DNA of 64,000 nucleotides from Amborella trichopoda (GCF_000471905.2 NW_006499997.1:890077-954076), one strand, 5' to 3'; shown: positions 48,280 to 59,730, numbered from the stretch's first letter. Notes: a model not told the origin generated them from the sequence alone. A program made the numbers and translations.

Positions 48280-48735
48280 TCGATGGAGGACATTATCCAA
48301 TGTCAACATCGATACGATTTCAGGTCCTTTGAAGCTTGGCACATGCTCCTCTCCCAAGGCTTCCAACCAGGCCAAGGCTTGGAGAGTCAAGGGCAAGGTG
48401 TAACGAAGGTGATTTCTGAATCACCCCAAGCAAAAACTAAAAATGGGGAACGAAGAGGACTCGGGTGTTCTCTCGCTTTATTTCAAAGCCAGATGAAACC
48501 TTCAAGTTATCCAAGCTTTGTATCCGGAGGCATTCAAAGCCTTGATCCTCTCGATGCCCATCTTTCAGAACAGCCAAAGGTGATCCTTGATTCCCCAACA
48601 GGGAATAAATCTTCTTCCACATCTCAGCATATACAAGAACTGGGAATTGAAGACCTTTTTGCTAACCTGAACTTGAAGGTATGCACAATCGACTCTAACA
48701 CAGCCAAGCGTGGTCATCTGCCTACTCAAACTTAG
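48280..48735 (+). pseudogene. G-patch-like linker, block 2
   Basis: An open frame of 156 codons (48265-48735) contains 'LLSQGFQPGQGLESQGQG' followed by 'ERRGLGCSLALF', the spacing of glycines and the final RGLG expected of a G-patch, a short nucleic-acid-binding motif. Similar modules are known beside the protease of some retroelements and betaretroviruses. It lies between protease and RT. No closed function can be assigned. Confidence 0.6.
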
Positions 48736-49027
48736 GAACAGAATTGGTCGATCACTCCTCTATCTCGAGAATCACTGGAAGCATACCAGTGGCACCTTCA
48801 AGTCCCGATGCCAAAAACCGGATAGGCGCAGGGTGCCATCTAACCACCCTGCACGTTCAGTCCCCAACATTTCCCTCACGAGTCCCATTAGGGACACCTC
48901 TTGTGACATTTCAAAAACTGTAGAAAATTCAAAACATGATAAACCTGATAATAATGAAAAAGAATTTAAAAAAATAGCGCTCACTCAAGATAGCCCAATA
49001 ACGGTGCATAATACTTGAGATGATGAA

Positions 49028-50640
49028 TTGGAAGAGCAAGATGAAGAGAGTCAAGAGTTTGAAGAAATCTCTCAACCTGAGGAACTTACTTCTCATGTTC
49101 AGAAATTCAAGAAGAGGTTCGATGGTGACCCAACAGCTATCATCGAAGAGACGATTGACGTAAACTTAGGAACCAAGAAGGACCCAAGGTTAACCAAGAT
49201 TGGAACCTCCTTATCTTCTGAAGAGCGAGAAAAATGTGATTTCCTTTGTCAAAGAATCGCGATGTCTTCGCTTGGTCATACGATGATATGCCAGGGCTAG
49301 ATCCCACATTAGTGCAACATCACCTAATATTCAACGAAGGGACGAAGCCTGTAAGAATGAAACTCTGACGCCAAAAGACCCACCTTGAGCTCAAAATTAA
49401 AGAAGAAATCGACAAACTACTCAAGGCGAAGTTCATTACCCCCGTCGATTACTCGGAATGGTTGGCCAACATAGTTGCCGTACCCAAGAAAGATGGGAAG
49501 ATCCGAGTGTGTGTCGACTACCGAGACCTCAACAAGGCATGTCCAAAGGACAACTTCCCTTTACCAAGCATAGATGCCTTGGTCGACAACACTGTGGGGC
49601 ATGAGATGCTATCATTCATGGATGGCTTCTCGTGTTACAACCAAATCCTCATGGCAGAAGAAGACCAAAGCAAGACGTCATTCAGAACACAATGGGGTAC
49701 CTACTATTATAAAGTCATGCCTTTCGATCTAAAAAACACAAGAGCAACTTATCAATGACTAGCATCTTCCACGATCTAATGCATACCGTTATGGATGACT
49801 ATATCGACGACATTCTGGTCAAGTCAAAGACCAGGTCTGATAATCTCACCAACTTGAGAACCATTTTTGAAAGACTTCGGAAACATCAACTCAAACTCAA
49901 TCCACAAAAATGTGTCTTGGGAGTTGAATCTGGTAAATTACTAGGTGTTATAGTAAGCCAAAGGAGCATTGAGGTGGACTCGTCTAAAATATGAGCCATC
50001 ACTGAAATGCCCCCTCCCCGGAACATCAGAGAAATCTGTGGGTTTCAAGGTCACATACAAGCCATAAGGCGTTTCATTTCACAACTGGCTGATAAGTACG
50101 CACCATTCAATAAACTCCTTAATAAGGACACCCCATTCGTACGGGATAATGAATGCCATGAAGCATTCGATCAAATCAAGGAGTACCTCACCAAGCCTTC
50201 CATCCTTAGTCCTCCAAGTCTAGATAAACCCCTATTCTTATACATATCAGTGAAAGACAAGACCATGGGGGTAATGTTAGGACCATATAACAACCATGAA
50301 AAAGAACAAACAATATACTATATCTACAAAACCATGGTCGACTATGAGACAAGATACACAGATGTGGAGAAACACTACTAACACTTGTGTGGGCCATGCA
50401 GAGACTAAGACATTATGTCTTATCTCATTCAGTCAAGCTCATATAAAAAATTGACCCACTCAACTACCTATTGGAGAGGCCAATCCTCAACGGACATTTG
50501 GCAAAGTGGAGAATGCTATTGAGTTAGTTCGAGATCGAGTATGTCACTCAAAAATATATCAAAGGACAAGTCATTGCTGACTACTTAGCTGAACACACAC
50601 TGCCAGACAATATTCCCGTTAGCACAGATCTCCTGATGAG
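49028..50640 (+). pseudogene. Reverse transcriptase and RNase H pseudogene, block 2
   Basis: RT reads 'VPKKDGKIRVCVDYRDLNKA' (motif 2/3), 'MLSFMDGFSCYNQILMA' (motif A with Asp), 'VMPFDLKNTRATYQ' (motif B, where Gly is usual after FGL) and after a frameshift 'DYIDDILVKSK' (catalytic YIDD, near 49800). RNase H continues with 'PLFLYISVKDKTMGVMLG' and 'DYETRYTDVEKHY' (50220-50380), and ends near 50620. Breaks: TGA at about 49367 where CGA (Arg) is expected, a frameshift at 49755, TGA at 49993 and a frameshift near 50380. Confidence 0.85.
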
Positions 50641-51204
50641 AACCTCTTCATAATTGAGGACTCGATTTGGGAGCTATACTTCGACGGTGCAAAGAACAAA
50701 CACCGGTCAGGTGTAGGAGTCATACTATGCTCATCTGAGAAGATTTTAATGCCAACAGCCATCAGATTGAACTTCCCATGTACTAATAACGTTGCTGATT
50801 ACAAAGCCTTGATAGTCAGGCTTGAGAATGCCATAGGAATGAAAATCCAGCAAGTACGAGTGATTGGTGACTCTTTACTCGTCATAAATCAAGTTCAAGG
50901 GATTTGGTGAGTGAAAGAAGAAAAGCTCAAACCCTATCAAGAAAAGGTGGAAAAGATGATTCCATACTTTAAGAAAATCACCTTTCAGCACGTAACTAGG
51001 GAAAATAATCGGTTCGCCGATACCCTTGTGACCCTTGCTTCAATGGTTGATATTCCTTTAGAAATCACCATGCTGTCATTCTACATCAGAAACAAACATG
51101 ACCCTTCCCCACCAAGGCTCGAAAAAGAAATAGAGCAAGAAAAGGAGAACGATGGGGAAGTGTCTCTCATGGCTTCAGAGGCGCTAGTTAAGGCACAACC
51201 GTAG
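50641..51204 (+). pseudogene. Second (archaeal-like) RNase H, block 2
   Basis: 'SIWELYFDGAKN', 'FPCTNNVADYKALIVRLENA' (the usual Glu of AEYEA is Asp here), 'VRVIGDSLLVINQVQ', a stop at 50908 and then 'ENNRFADTLVTLASM' (50911-51204). Same position and order as in block 1, confirming the dual RNase H arrangement. Confidence 0.85.
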
Positions 51205-51229
51205 TTCCACAATGTTTTGTCCTTGTTAA

Positions 51230-52440
51230 AAGATGATTTGTACCCCGAAGGAGAAAGGATAAAGAAGTCATTCGAAGGTTTTCTATGGGATTCTTAGTAA
51301 GAGGTGATCTCTCATTCAAAAACTCCTTCAATGGCATCATTTTACAGTGCCTCGATCAGCAAAAAATCGACCTAGTACTGACAGAGTTACACAATGACGA
51401 AGGTTATTCTGGGGCAGCTGCCTTAGCTTAGAAAATCAGGCGTCAAGATTATTACTGGACCATTATGGCCGAAGATTGTTGGAAGTTCGTTAAGAGGTGT
51501 CCCAAATGTCAACTTTATGGAGACCTCATCCATGCACCGTCCGTACTACTCAACTCAACACCGCCCATATGGCCCTTTGCCATGTGGGGTCTTGATATCA
51601 TCAGAATGATCTCACCGAAAGCCTCAAATGACCACCATTTTATATTAACAGCTACATAGTACTTCACAAAATGGGTAGAGGCCGCATCATTTGTCAAAAT
51701 TGAAGGACAACATGTTGCCTGTTTCATAAAGGACAACATTGTATTAGGATTCGGAGTTCCTGAGTCCATCATTACTAACAATGGATCCAACTTCAAAATG
51801 AAAAGGTCACCAAGGTATGCAAAAATTTTGGGATAACGAAAAAATTCTCCACACCTTACTACCCTCAAGGAAATGAACAAGCAGAGGCCACGAACAAAGA
51901 ACTTCTCAAGGTTATAGACAAAATAATAGAAGGTGGTAGAGATTGGCACGAAAAGCTAAATGATGCGCTATGGGCCTACCGGACAACCGAAAAGACTCCT
52001 ACTGACATGACCCCATACTCATTGGTGTATGGTATGCAAGCAGTGCTACCTATTGAGGTTGAGATACCATCGCTCCGAGTACTTATTCATAAAAATTCAG
52101 ATGAGGAACAAAAGATCGAAGCACGAATTGCTGTCCTCATTAATTTGGATGAAAAACGACTACGAGCAATAAAATATCGTTGCTTACCAGCGTAGAACCG
52201 AGAGGGCATACCAAAGAAAAGTTCTTCCTCGACAATTCAAAGAAGGAGACATGGTACTCAAGAAAATCTTCTACACTCTTGCAAATCCACACCCTTTAGG
52301 CAAGTTCAAACCTAATTGGGAGGGGCCATTCGTGGTTACCCGAGTGCATTCAGGTAATTCTTATAAGATAAAAAATCATTAGGGGTACGAACTCAACGAC
52401 CCCGTTAATGCGTGTATCTCAGAAAATACTACCCATAACG
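51230..52440 (+). pseudogene. Integrase pseudogene
   Basis: The N-terminal zinc-binding part ends in 'CWKFVKRCPKCQLYGDLIHA'. The core has 'PFAMWGLDIIRMI' (first Asp) and 'PESIITNNGSNF', where the second Asp of the usual TDNG is Asn (near 51780), and 'GNEQAEATNKELL' (Glu). The C-terminal part reads 'KFKPNWEGPFVVTRV' (about 52300). A stop at 51657, a frameshift near 51800 and another near 52195 add to the loss. Integrase would join the cDNA to host DNA with 5-bp staggers. It is the only integrase copy in the composite; the outer element's own was lost except its last codons at 56607. Confidence 0.85.
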
Positions 52441-53536
52441 GGCTAAAAAACGTGATGAAAACCTGAAAAGGCATCACAAAGAAAAATAAAAACATAATAA
52501 AAACAAAAAAATGGACGTGGTGAAACCTGAAAAAGCATCACGGGTAAAAGGAATAAAAAGATCTCATAGAAGGAGCTTTCGATGCAAAACATTCAAGTAC
52601 AAACAAGTACTTGCAAGTTTCAATAATACTGCACAAGCAGACCCTGAGGATGAAGACTCCTCCTAAACCCTGCAGGTCCCCAACAGAACCAACTCAGAAA
52701 GATGTAAGAGGGTGACATGAATGGAAAACAGAAGTGATTTCGACGAACCCTGAAAAACGTCGAGGACCTCCAAGATGGAAGCCTGACATGAATCTTTAGG
52801 GCTCTTCATGGCTCCACGAAGCAGAGGATGAAAGCTCCAAAGGTAAAAAGACAACTTCGTGATTTTTGAGTTCTCACGATCCCACAAGGGAATCCTTTCA
52901 TCATCTTTGGGTAGAATATAACAAAGAAAATGACCACCAAAGGGGCCACAAGTGGCAAAACTGTAAGGCCCATCCCTTTTAAAAATGTTGTTTCAATTTG
53001 ATTGTTAAAATCATCCATTTTCAAAGGCTTTCTCCTTTTATAAGGGACTTCCTCCATCACTATAAGAGGCTAAATTGTTAGTCAATCTGACCTCGCTCTC
53101 GAATCCTATGCCTGTTATGAAGGCTTGAAACCAGCCAAACACTCCATGGTTGTATGAGTATAACTACCAACTACCACCTATTAAAGATGGGTGAATCTCA
53201 CCAATGACGAAATTGGCTAGTCTAGGAGCGCTTTTCTCTCGACTGGATCCCCTGAGGCAAAATGAGGTGAGCTCATCCCCGTATGTGCATATGACTGTTC
53301 GATAGCCGGAGATTCGAGACAAGAGTTTGTAAGAAATTCAGTTTGAGAAATGTGTGCAAGGAAAGTGTTCTACTATGCTTGAATGAATCAAATGCACACT
53401 TACTACAATAATGCCCAATAGGGGCAATAAATAATAATAATAAAAAAACAAGAAGGGGTTTTTTAAACTCCCCATAACAAGGAGAAGGCTGCAAAGGACC
53501 TCCCAACAGGGGCAGAATTATCCCAAAAGTAAAATA

Positions 53537-53594
<58 letters not shown>

Positions 53595-53600
53595 CTATTA
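52441..53600 (+). other. 3' region of block 2, proximal part
   Basis: Non-coding on the plus strand. Homologous to 56640-57770. On the minus strand a 84-codon frame (53060-52806) has one hydrophobic segment ('LVVIFFVIFYP') and is matched, with one stop, by the other copy at about 57085-57335. It ends with (AT)n and (TTTA)n runs at 53535-53590. Confidence 0.55.
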
Positions 53601-53608
53601 TTTTTTTA

Positions 53609-53810
53609 GGCAGCACCACTAGTGTTGCCCACATCTCTCATATCACATTTAAATCCCAACTTGTATGGCAATACTCCTAGTGTCGCCCAAGTTTTTTATG
53701 TCAAAACCTCTTTGTTTTTATTCCCAAACTTTCAATAAAAAAAAACTTGTTTTTTAGATGGGCGACACCAGCTGTATCGCCCAAACCTGGGCGACACGCC
53801 CTGTGTCTCT
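53609..53810. repeat. Palindromic hairpins in the block 2 3' region
   Basis: Four members of the hairpin family at 53609-53630, 53667-53690, 53760-53783 and 53789-53810, with both GGCAGCAC/GTGTTGCC and GGGCGACAC variants. Confidence 0.8.
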
Positions 53811-53924
53811 CAAACGTTTTTTTCAAAAATGCCCCCACTTAATTTTTGGGACTTCCAAGGATCAAACATGGTTTGTCATGGTTTTTTATGATCATTTTCA
53901 AGAAATTTTATTAACTTTTAAAAT

Positions 53925-54780
53925 AAAACGCTCCTCAGTGGCATGAGCCTAAACTGCTAACCAATTTTCCAAAAAATTTCAAAAAAATTCAAAAAGAATT
54001 AAAACGCTCCTTGGTGGCACGAGCCTAAACTTCCAACCATTTAAAAAAATAAAAAATAAATAAAAAAGACAACGCTCCTCTGTGGCATGAGCCTAAACTG
54101 CCAACCAATTTTCCAAAAAATTTCAAAAAAATTCAAAAAAATAAAAATGCTCCGCAGTGGCATGAGCCTAAACTGTCAACCAAGTTTCCAAATTTTCAAA
54201 AAATAAAAAAATAAAATAAAAAAGAGAGAACACTCCTTGGTGACATGAACCTAAACTGTTAACCAAAGTCCGATCTAGGGCATAACCACCTTGTTTCAAT
54301 CGGAAAACGTCAAACTCGTGCGACGTTAAAGTGCCGAGACAGGAAAAACGTCAAACTCGTGCGACTTTAAAGAGCCGAGATAGAAAAAACGTCAAACTCG
54401 TGTGACATTAAAGAATCGAGACAGGTAACGTTTAGCCCCGTATGACATAAAATGTCGGATGTGTTCAGGGCACAACCACCCTGTTTAATGTGTTCAGGGC
54501 ACAACCACCTTGTTCAAACGTCTAACGCCATATGACGCTAAAGGTCAGGTATATCCAGTTCATCGCCAAACTCGTGCAACATAAAAGAGACGAGACAGGT
54601 AACATTTAGCCTCGTATGACGTAAAATGTTGGAGGTGTTCAGGGCACAACCACCCTGTTCAATGTGTTCAAGGCACAACCACCTTGTTCAAATGTCTATC
54701 CCCGTATGATGTAAAAGGGTTGGGTATATAGTCCATCAATGCATGACACTAAATTTCTTAGAGGGCTCTATGGTTGCAGG
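53925..54780. repeat. Tandem repeat arrays of the 3' region, block 2
   Basis: Three arrays lie in series. (1) About five units of 75-110 bp around CGCTCCTCxGTGGCATGAGC (53925-54260). (2) Units with AAAACGTCAAACTCGTGCGAC (54300-54430). (3) Units alternating GTTCAGGGCACAACCACC and GTATGACGTAAAA phrases (54430-54730). Related but differently expanded arrays are at 60370-60790. Variable 3' tandem repeats are known in Tat/Ogre elements and can seed satellites. Confidence 0.8.
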
Positions 54781-55427
54781 AGTTAAAACTGCTAACCAAC
54801 CTTGTTTTTTAAACATCTTCCTCTTTTTAAAATTTTCACTATATGTTTTGTATTTTCAAAAACTTTAATTTCTTTGTTAAAATCGTGACCTATCTCTGCT
54901 TCGAGTTCTATTTCAAATCTCCCCCTACCTTCAAAATTTCTAAAAGGTATTTTAAAACAAAGGAGCTTGGACACTCGTATATGATGATTGCCGCATTTGC
55001 CGCATTGCAGCCTCGTCTCTCACTTCGGATTTGGCCGGACAAGTCACTTCCTATAGAATGCCTTTCCCTATAGACATCCTTAGGAAACCCTAAGGAATCA
55101 AAGAAAATGCTAGGGTTCAAAATTCAAATTGTGAAAACCCCTGAAGTTAAGTGGCATGCCTAGGAAATCCGACTCGAGTTTCAAGCTTGTGTAACTCATC
55201 GACATCTCATGCTAAAAACCCTAGGAAGAAAAATGCCTTAGGTGGGTGAGCTTGGTGAGCGCAATAACTTGGACAGAAAGTTGGCGTGCCCCTTGACCAC
55301 GTGACTTCAGGAAAAAATTTAAAATGCCTACTTTATCTTTGACATTCACCTACCCCTCGAAGGACAGGGTATGCCAAAGTGTCTACTTCTTTGCCACTCA
55401 CCTCTCCCCCGAAGGATAGGGAGTGCC

Positions 55428-55436
55428 AAAGAGGGG
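55428..55436 (+). promoter_or_regulatory. Polypurine tract before LTR B
   Basis: AAAGAGGGG, followed by CAAC and the LTR start. Polypurine tracts prime plus-strand synthesis. The same place before LTR C is deleted. Confidence 0.6.
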
Positions 55437-55440
55437 CAAC

Positions 55441-56601
55441 TATAGACACCCCATTTTAAATCTGGCACTTTCTGTGGTTTCTTGACCTTTAGGATCATAC
55501 TTAACCTAGGAAACCCAAATCCATAGTTCACACAACCTATCTTGTGACCCGAAACCAGTCTACCTGCCTGGAACCTGCAGAAACCCTGTTTTGACACAGA
55601 TTTTTGTAAACACCCTATTTTACCAAAAAAACCACTAAAAATAGCTAATAATTTTGTTTTGACCCAAATGTTTTCTGGTAGCTTCACAAGACGATGAGGA
55701 ACACACTTGGAAAGAAAATTTTGAATTTGGAGAATTTTTTGTTTATGCAGCACGGAGCATGCTGCCAAGGCGACATGAGCCGTGCTGCCCAGCCTTGGGC
55801 TACACAGGGCTTGCCGCCCAAGCGACACGGGGAGTGCCGCCCAGCCATGGACAACACGACCCATCCACCCAGTCCAGATCAATTTTTTCAATTTAACTTG
55901 GGCGGCACACACTGTGCCGTCCAGGTGACACGTCCCATGCCACCCAAATCTGCCTCCCTAAAATGTTATCTTTGACTGGGGGGATTTATTTGTTGCGGCA
56001 GGATATCCTTCCCAATGCATTTTGACCCCTATAAACCCTCTTTCGTGGCATTTTGAGGAGGAGAGAGATTAAAACCTGGGGACAGCTAGAAAAACTGGAA
56101 AGAGCTGCATTAGAGAAAATCTGAGAGAAAAACTCAGAGAGAAAACCTTAACTTAAGCTAAGCCTGAGAATGCTAGTTCTAAGCCATTTTCAGGGCACAA
56201 CCACCCTATTCAATCAAGACTTGCTGGCCGACATCCGAATCAAAGAGGCAAAAGAAGACTGGCTCTGATACGGATGAGCCCCAGAAGGCTCGGGAGTCCC
56301 GAGCCATCCGGCCCTATTCGGTATCATTTCCTTCATTTTACTTCTTCTACTTTATCATTTTTATTTCATTTTGATTTATTCATTTGCTTAAAATCGTATT
56401 TTATAATGTCTTGGATCATGCTGGTGCTGCCACAGATCTGAGAGTAGATCTGCACGTTTTTTGGCAGATTTGGCCTCAGATCTGAATTCGGTTGGTCCCA
56501 CTTTCTTTACCTTTTTATTTCCATTTCATTTTCATTAGTTTAAGGTGTTCAAATCCGAGAGATCTTCATTACTAGATCTGTTAGATTTTGCATCATAAAC
56601 A
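55441..56601 (+). repeat. Inner LTR (LTR B)
   Basis: Starts TATAGACACCCCATTTTAAA (TG mutated to TA) and ends CATCATAAACA, 1161 bp. Homologous to LTRs A and C along its length but of a different subfamily. It is the 3' LTR of block 2; its partner 5' LTR is missing. The outer element's integrase tail follows five bases later. It carries six or so hairpins at 55746-55945, including a CGGCACA/TGTGCCG stem at 55903-55919. Confidence 0.85.
55746..55945. repeat. Palindromic hairpins in LTR B
   Basis: Members at about 55746-55766, 55769-55790, 55797-55820, 55821-55843, 55900-55922 and 55923-55945. Here the stems drift to GGCAGCAC, GGCGGCAC and GTGCCGCC forms, with changes in both arms. Confidence 0.75.
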
Positions 56602-56606
56602 CACGT

Positions 56607-57780
56607 AGGCAATTCTTACAAAATAAAAAATTAGGAGGGGTACGAACTGAACAACCCAATTAATACGATGTATCTCAAATAATACTACCCGTAACGGGCT
56701 CAAAAGCTTGGTGAAAACTTGAAAAGGCATCACAAATAAATAAATAAATAAATGGACATGGTGAAAACCTGAAAAGGCATCACGAGTAAAGAAAAAGAAT
56801 AAAAAATCTCTGATTCAAAACCTCAAATACAAATAAGTACCTGCAAGTTACAACAGTATTGAATAAGCAAAACAATCAAGTACAAACAAGCATTTGCAAG
56901 TTCCAACAATACAGCACAAGCAAACCCTGAGGATGAAGACTCCTCTTAAGCCCTCCAAGTTCCCAACAGAGCTAACTCAGAAAGATGTGGGAGGGTGACA
57001 TGAATGGAAAACCGAAGTGACTTCGATGAACCCTAAAAGAACGTCGAGACTTCTCCAAGATCGAAGCCTGACAAGAATCCAAAGAACTCTTCATAGACCC
57101 ACGAAGCACAGGATGAAAGCTCCAAAGGTAAAATGACAACTTAGAGACTTTTGAGTTCTCACGATCCCACAAGAAAATCCTTTCATCATCTTCGGGTAAA
57201 ACATAATAAAGAAAATGACTACCAAAATGGCCACAGGTGGCAAAACTATAAGGCCCATCCCTTTTGAAAATTCTTTTTCAATTTAATTGTTAAAACCGTC
57301 CATTTTCAAAACCCTTTTGAAAATGACATCCTCCATCACTACAAGAGGTTAAACTATTAATCGATCTGGCTTCGTTCTCGAAGCCAACTTCCTATGTCGG
57401 TTATGAAGGCTTGAAACTAGTCAGGCACTCCAAGGTTGTATGAGTATAACTACCAACTACCATACATCGGAGATGGGTGGACCTCGTCGATAACAACATT
57501 GGCTAGTTTGGAAGCATTCTCTCTCTCAGCTAGATCCCCTGAGGCAAAATGAGGCAAGCTCATCCCCGCATGTGTATGACAGTTCGATAACCAGAATTTT
57601 GGGACAACAATCCTACAACTAGGGTAGCTGAGTTTGTAAAAATTCCATTTGAAACGTGTGTGCAAAGAAAGTGTCCCACTCTACTTCGACGAATCAATTG
57701 CACATGTATAGATGAACCAATACCCCATAACAAGGGCAGCAAAAAACAAAAAAGAAAAAAAAAAAATATAGGGGATTCCA
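56607..57780 (+). other. Outer element, end of integrase and 3' region
   Basis: Resumes at the last codons of integrase (matching 52352 onward) and then follows block 2's 3' region up to about 57770. This is the evidence that LTR B lies within another copy of the same family. Confidence 0.7.
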
Positions 57781-57839
57781 CAATCCCAGAGGATCAATCA
57801 AAATGAGAAATAAAGTTATGGATGTCTCAAGATTTCGAC

Positions 57840-57845
57840 TTTATT
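57840..57845 (-). terminator. Candidate polyadenylation signal of the antisense ORF
   Basis: AATAAA on the minus strand, about 170 bp downstream of the antisense stop codon. Confidence 0.4.
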
Positions 57846-58012
57846 CATTCATTGAAAATGAGCTTATTACATGCACTTACACAATCAACTCTGGTCCCGA
57901 AACCAAAATTTCTACCGTTCTAACATACTTCAATGAAAATAAAACTACTGAAAAATAAGTGTGATCATGAGTTCAACTTATTCATGTCAAGAAAAAAAAA
58001 AAAAACTTTGGC

Positions 58013-59730
58013 TTATTCAGTCTTTGACTTGGGATCAACATTCTTCTCCTTGAGTTCCGCCATGAAGGCCGCCCATCGAGCCAATTCAACTTCAGCATCT
58101 TCCAAACTAATATCAGAAACATCCTCATTCGATTTAACCCACTTATTTTAAAAAGAGACATCGTCTTCTCCAGAAGACACGAGATCTCGAGCTGGGACAG
58201 AACGTTCATCACGGAGTCTCGAGAACTTTGAACACAACGGAAGAGGGTAAGCATGGTCTCACCAAGAATAGTAGTTGGAGGTGGTCGTGGGCTTGTCTTG
58301 CTTGATCAACCCCTTACTAGAAGAATACTTCTTTCCCTTCCACGACAAACCCGCCTTGACCAAAAGGGTGGAAGAGTATAGTCGAAAAGGAAAAATAAGG
58401 CGGCAATCGATCGCCTCTCTTGAGGAAATATAATTTTGAGTTTGACGGAACTAGTGATGCACCCTTTAAGAGAAATACCCCTCTTTGAAGTACTACCCCG
58501 CCATAATAAGACATGAATACCCCATAGAAGGCAGAAATAGGGGCACATTCTCAAGACCCTTGATCACCCAATCAAAAGACGACAACTCGTCCAAAACCGT
58601 CGATAATATTTGAAGTCTCGAGGTCGCGTGGAGTCGTTGACATATGCCACTCCAAGAGCAGCAGATACAGTCGTCGTTGATAAAGGGGGACGAACAATGA
58701 CAATGTGTTCATAGGCCCAAATCTGCATATAACAGGAGCCAAAAGGACCCCAACAGGTCAGTAGCTAACAATCTAGAACCTTAGAACCATCCGAGGTAGA
58801 ATGACCTGGGCGACACTACTAGTGTGGCCCAGTCTGACCTGGACGACACCAACAATGTCGCCCACACTAAAGACTCCTAGATCAGTCCGGAATGGTTCCA
58901 GTGACTTTTTATGGAAAAAATATGAGATCCAGAGACGAAAACCAAAAGAAAAACTGAGTTGCAAGGGAAAAAATAAAATAAAATTGAGTTTGACAATATA
59001 CTTGTAGAATCAAGGTACTGCCCTCGATGAATCGGTTGCCTCGCGTGACCCGATCGTAGAGACCCCGATAAATGCCTGCCAACATGGCCTGAATAATGGT
59101 GTAACCCACTCGCTCCCAGAAGGCCTGGACTAAAGGAACAAGAGAACTACGAACCGTCTTACGACCACTCGGAAAAAGAAAGGATCCCAACAGCACAAAC
59201 AGGAAAATATGAATTTGTTTGACCGCCCGAGACCGCTCTCGATTCTAGACTAGCAACTCCATATTGAGCCACTGACTGTGTGAGGAGTAGGCAGCCCCAA
59301 CAGCCACATACCCATGATGGAATGATCGTTAGTGGCAGTGGAGGGTTGATATGCAATCCCGGCCAAGCTCTAGCCAGAAACCCTGGCAATTTCCTCCAAA
59401 GTTGGCATTGTCTCTCCCGTAGGAAGGAAGAAGGTGTTTGTTTGATAGTTGAACTTCTCAGCAAGTGCCTCGCAGAGCGGAAAGTTCACATGGCAAGAGG
59501 CCATGTTCAAGATACCTATGATCGAAACTGGAGTAAAAAAGGCCGTGAGCTCGGGCTGTTGCCGAGCGAAAAGAAACCAATCCCTGAACCAGCTCTTAAT
59601 GACAGGGAAGCCATTGACACGGCAAGGAACTTCCCCCGATTGAAGGCCCTGCGAGATATGGGAGGGAAGACCTTCAGGGAAGTCCCTAACCCTATAAAAC
59701 AAAGGAAGAACATCCTCCTCTCCTCCATTA
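58013..59730 (-). pseudogene. Antisense ORF of the retrotransposon, plant-mobile-domain-like, with an intron
   Basis: Minus strand, opposite to gag-pol. Exon 1 (to 59002) reads 'DFPEGLPSHISQGLQSGEVP', 'SWFRDWFLFARQQPELTAFF', 'IGILNMASCHVNFPLCEALA', 'FFLPTGETMPTLEEIARVSG' and 'QAMLAGIYRGLYDRVTRGNR'. The intron is 59001-58723 (GT-AG, phase 0). Exon 2 begins 'IWAYEHIVIVRPPLSTTTVS' and ends in an acidic tail ('SNEDVSDISLEDAEVELARW', stop TAA at 58013-58015). The layout resembles the plant mobile domain (aminotransferase-like) proteins known as additional ORFs in some Tat elements; function unknown. A frameshift near 59715, stops at about 59370, 59260 and 58560 and a few frameshifts in exon 2 show decay. 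An AATAAA on the same strand (57840-57845) lies 170 bp past the stop. The start codon is uncertain. Confidence 0.7.
58723..59001 (-). other. Spliceosomal-type intron of the antisense ORF
   Basis: Donor CAA/GTATAT and acceptor TATATGCAG/ATT join 'GSTLILQ' to 'IWAYEHI' in phase 0, which matches the continuous domain. The 279-bp intron holds two palindromic hairpins (58808-58830 and 58840-58864). An intron on this strand survives in the element because it is antisense to the genomic RNA. Confidence 0.6.
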
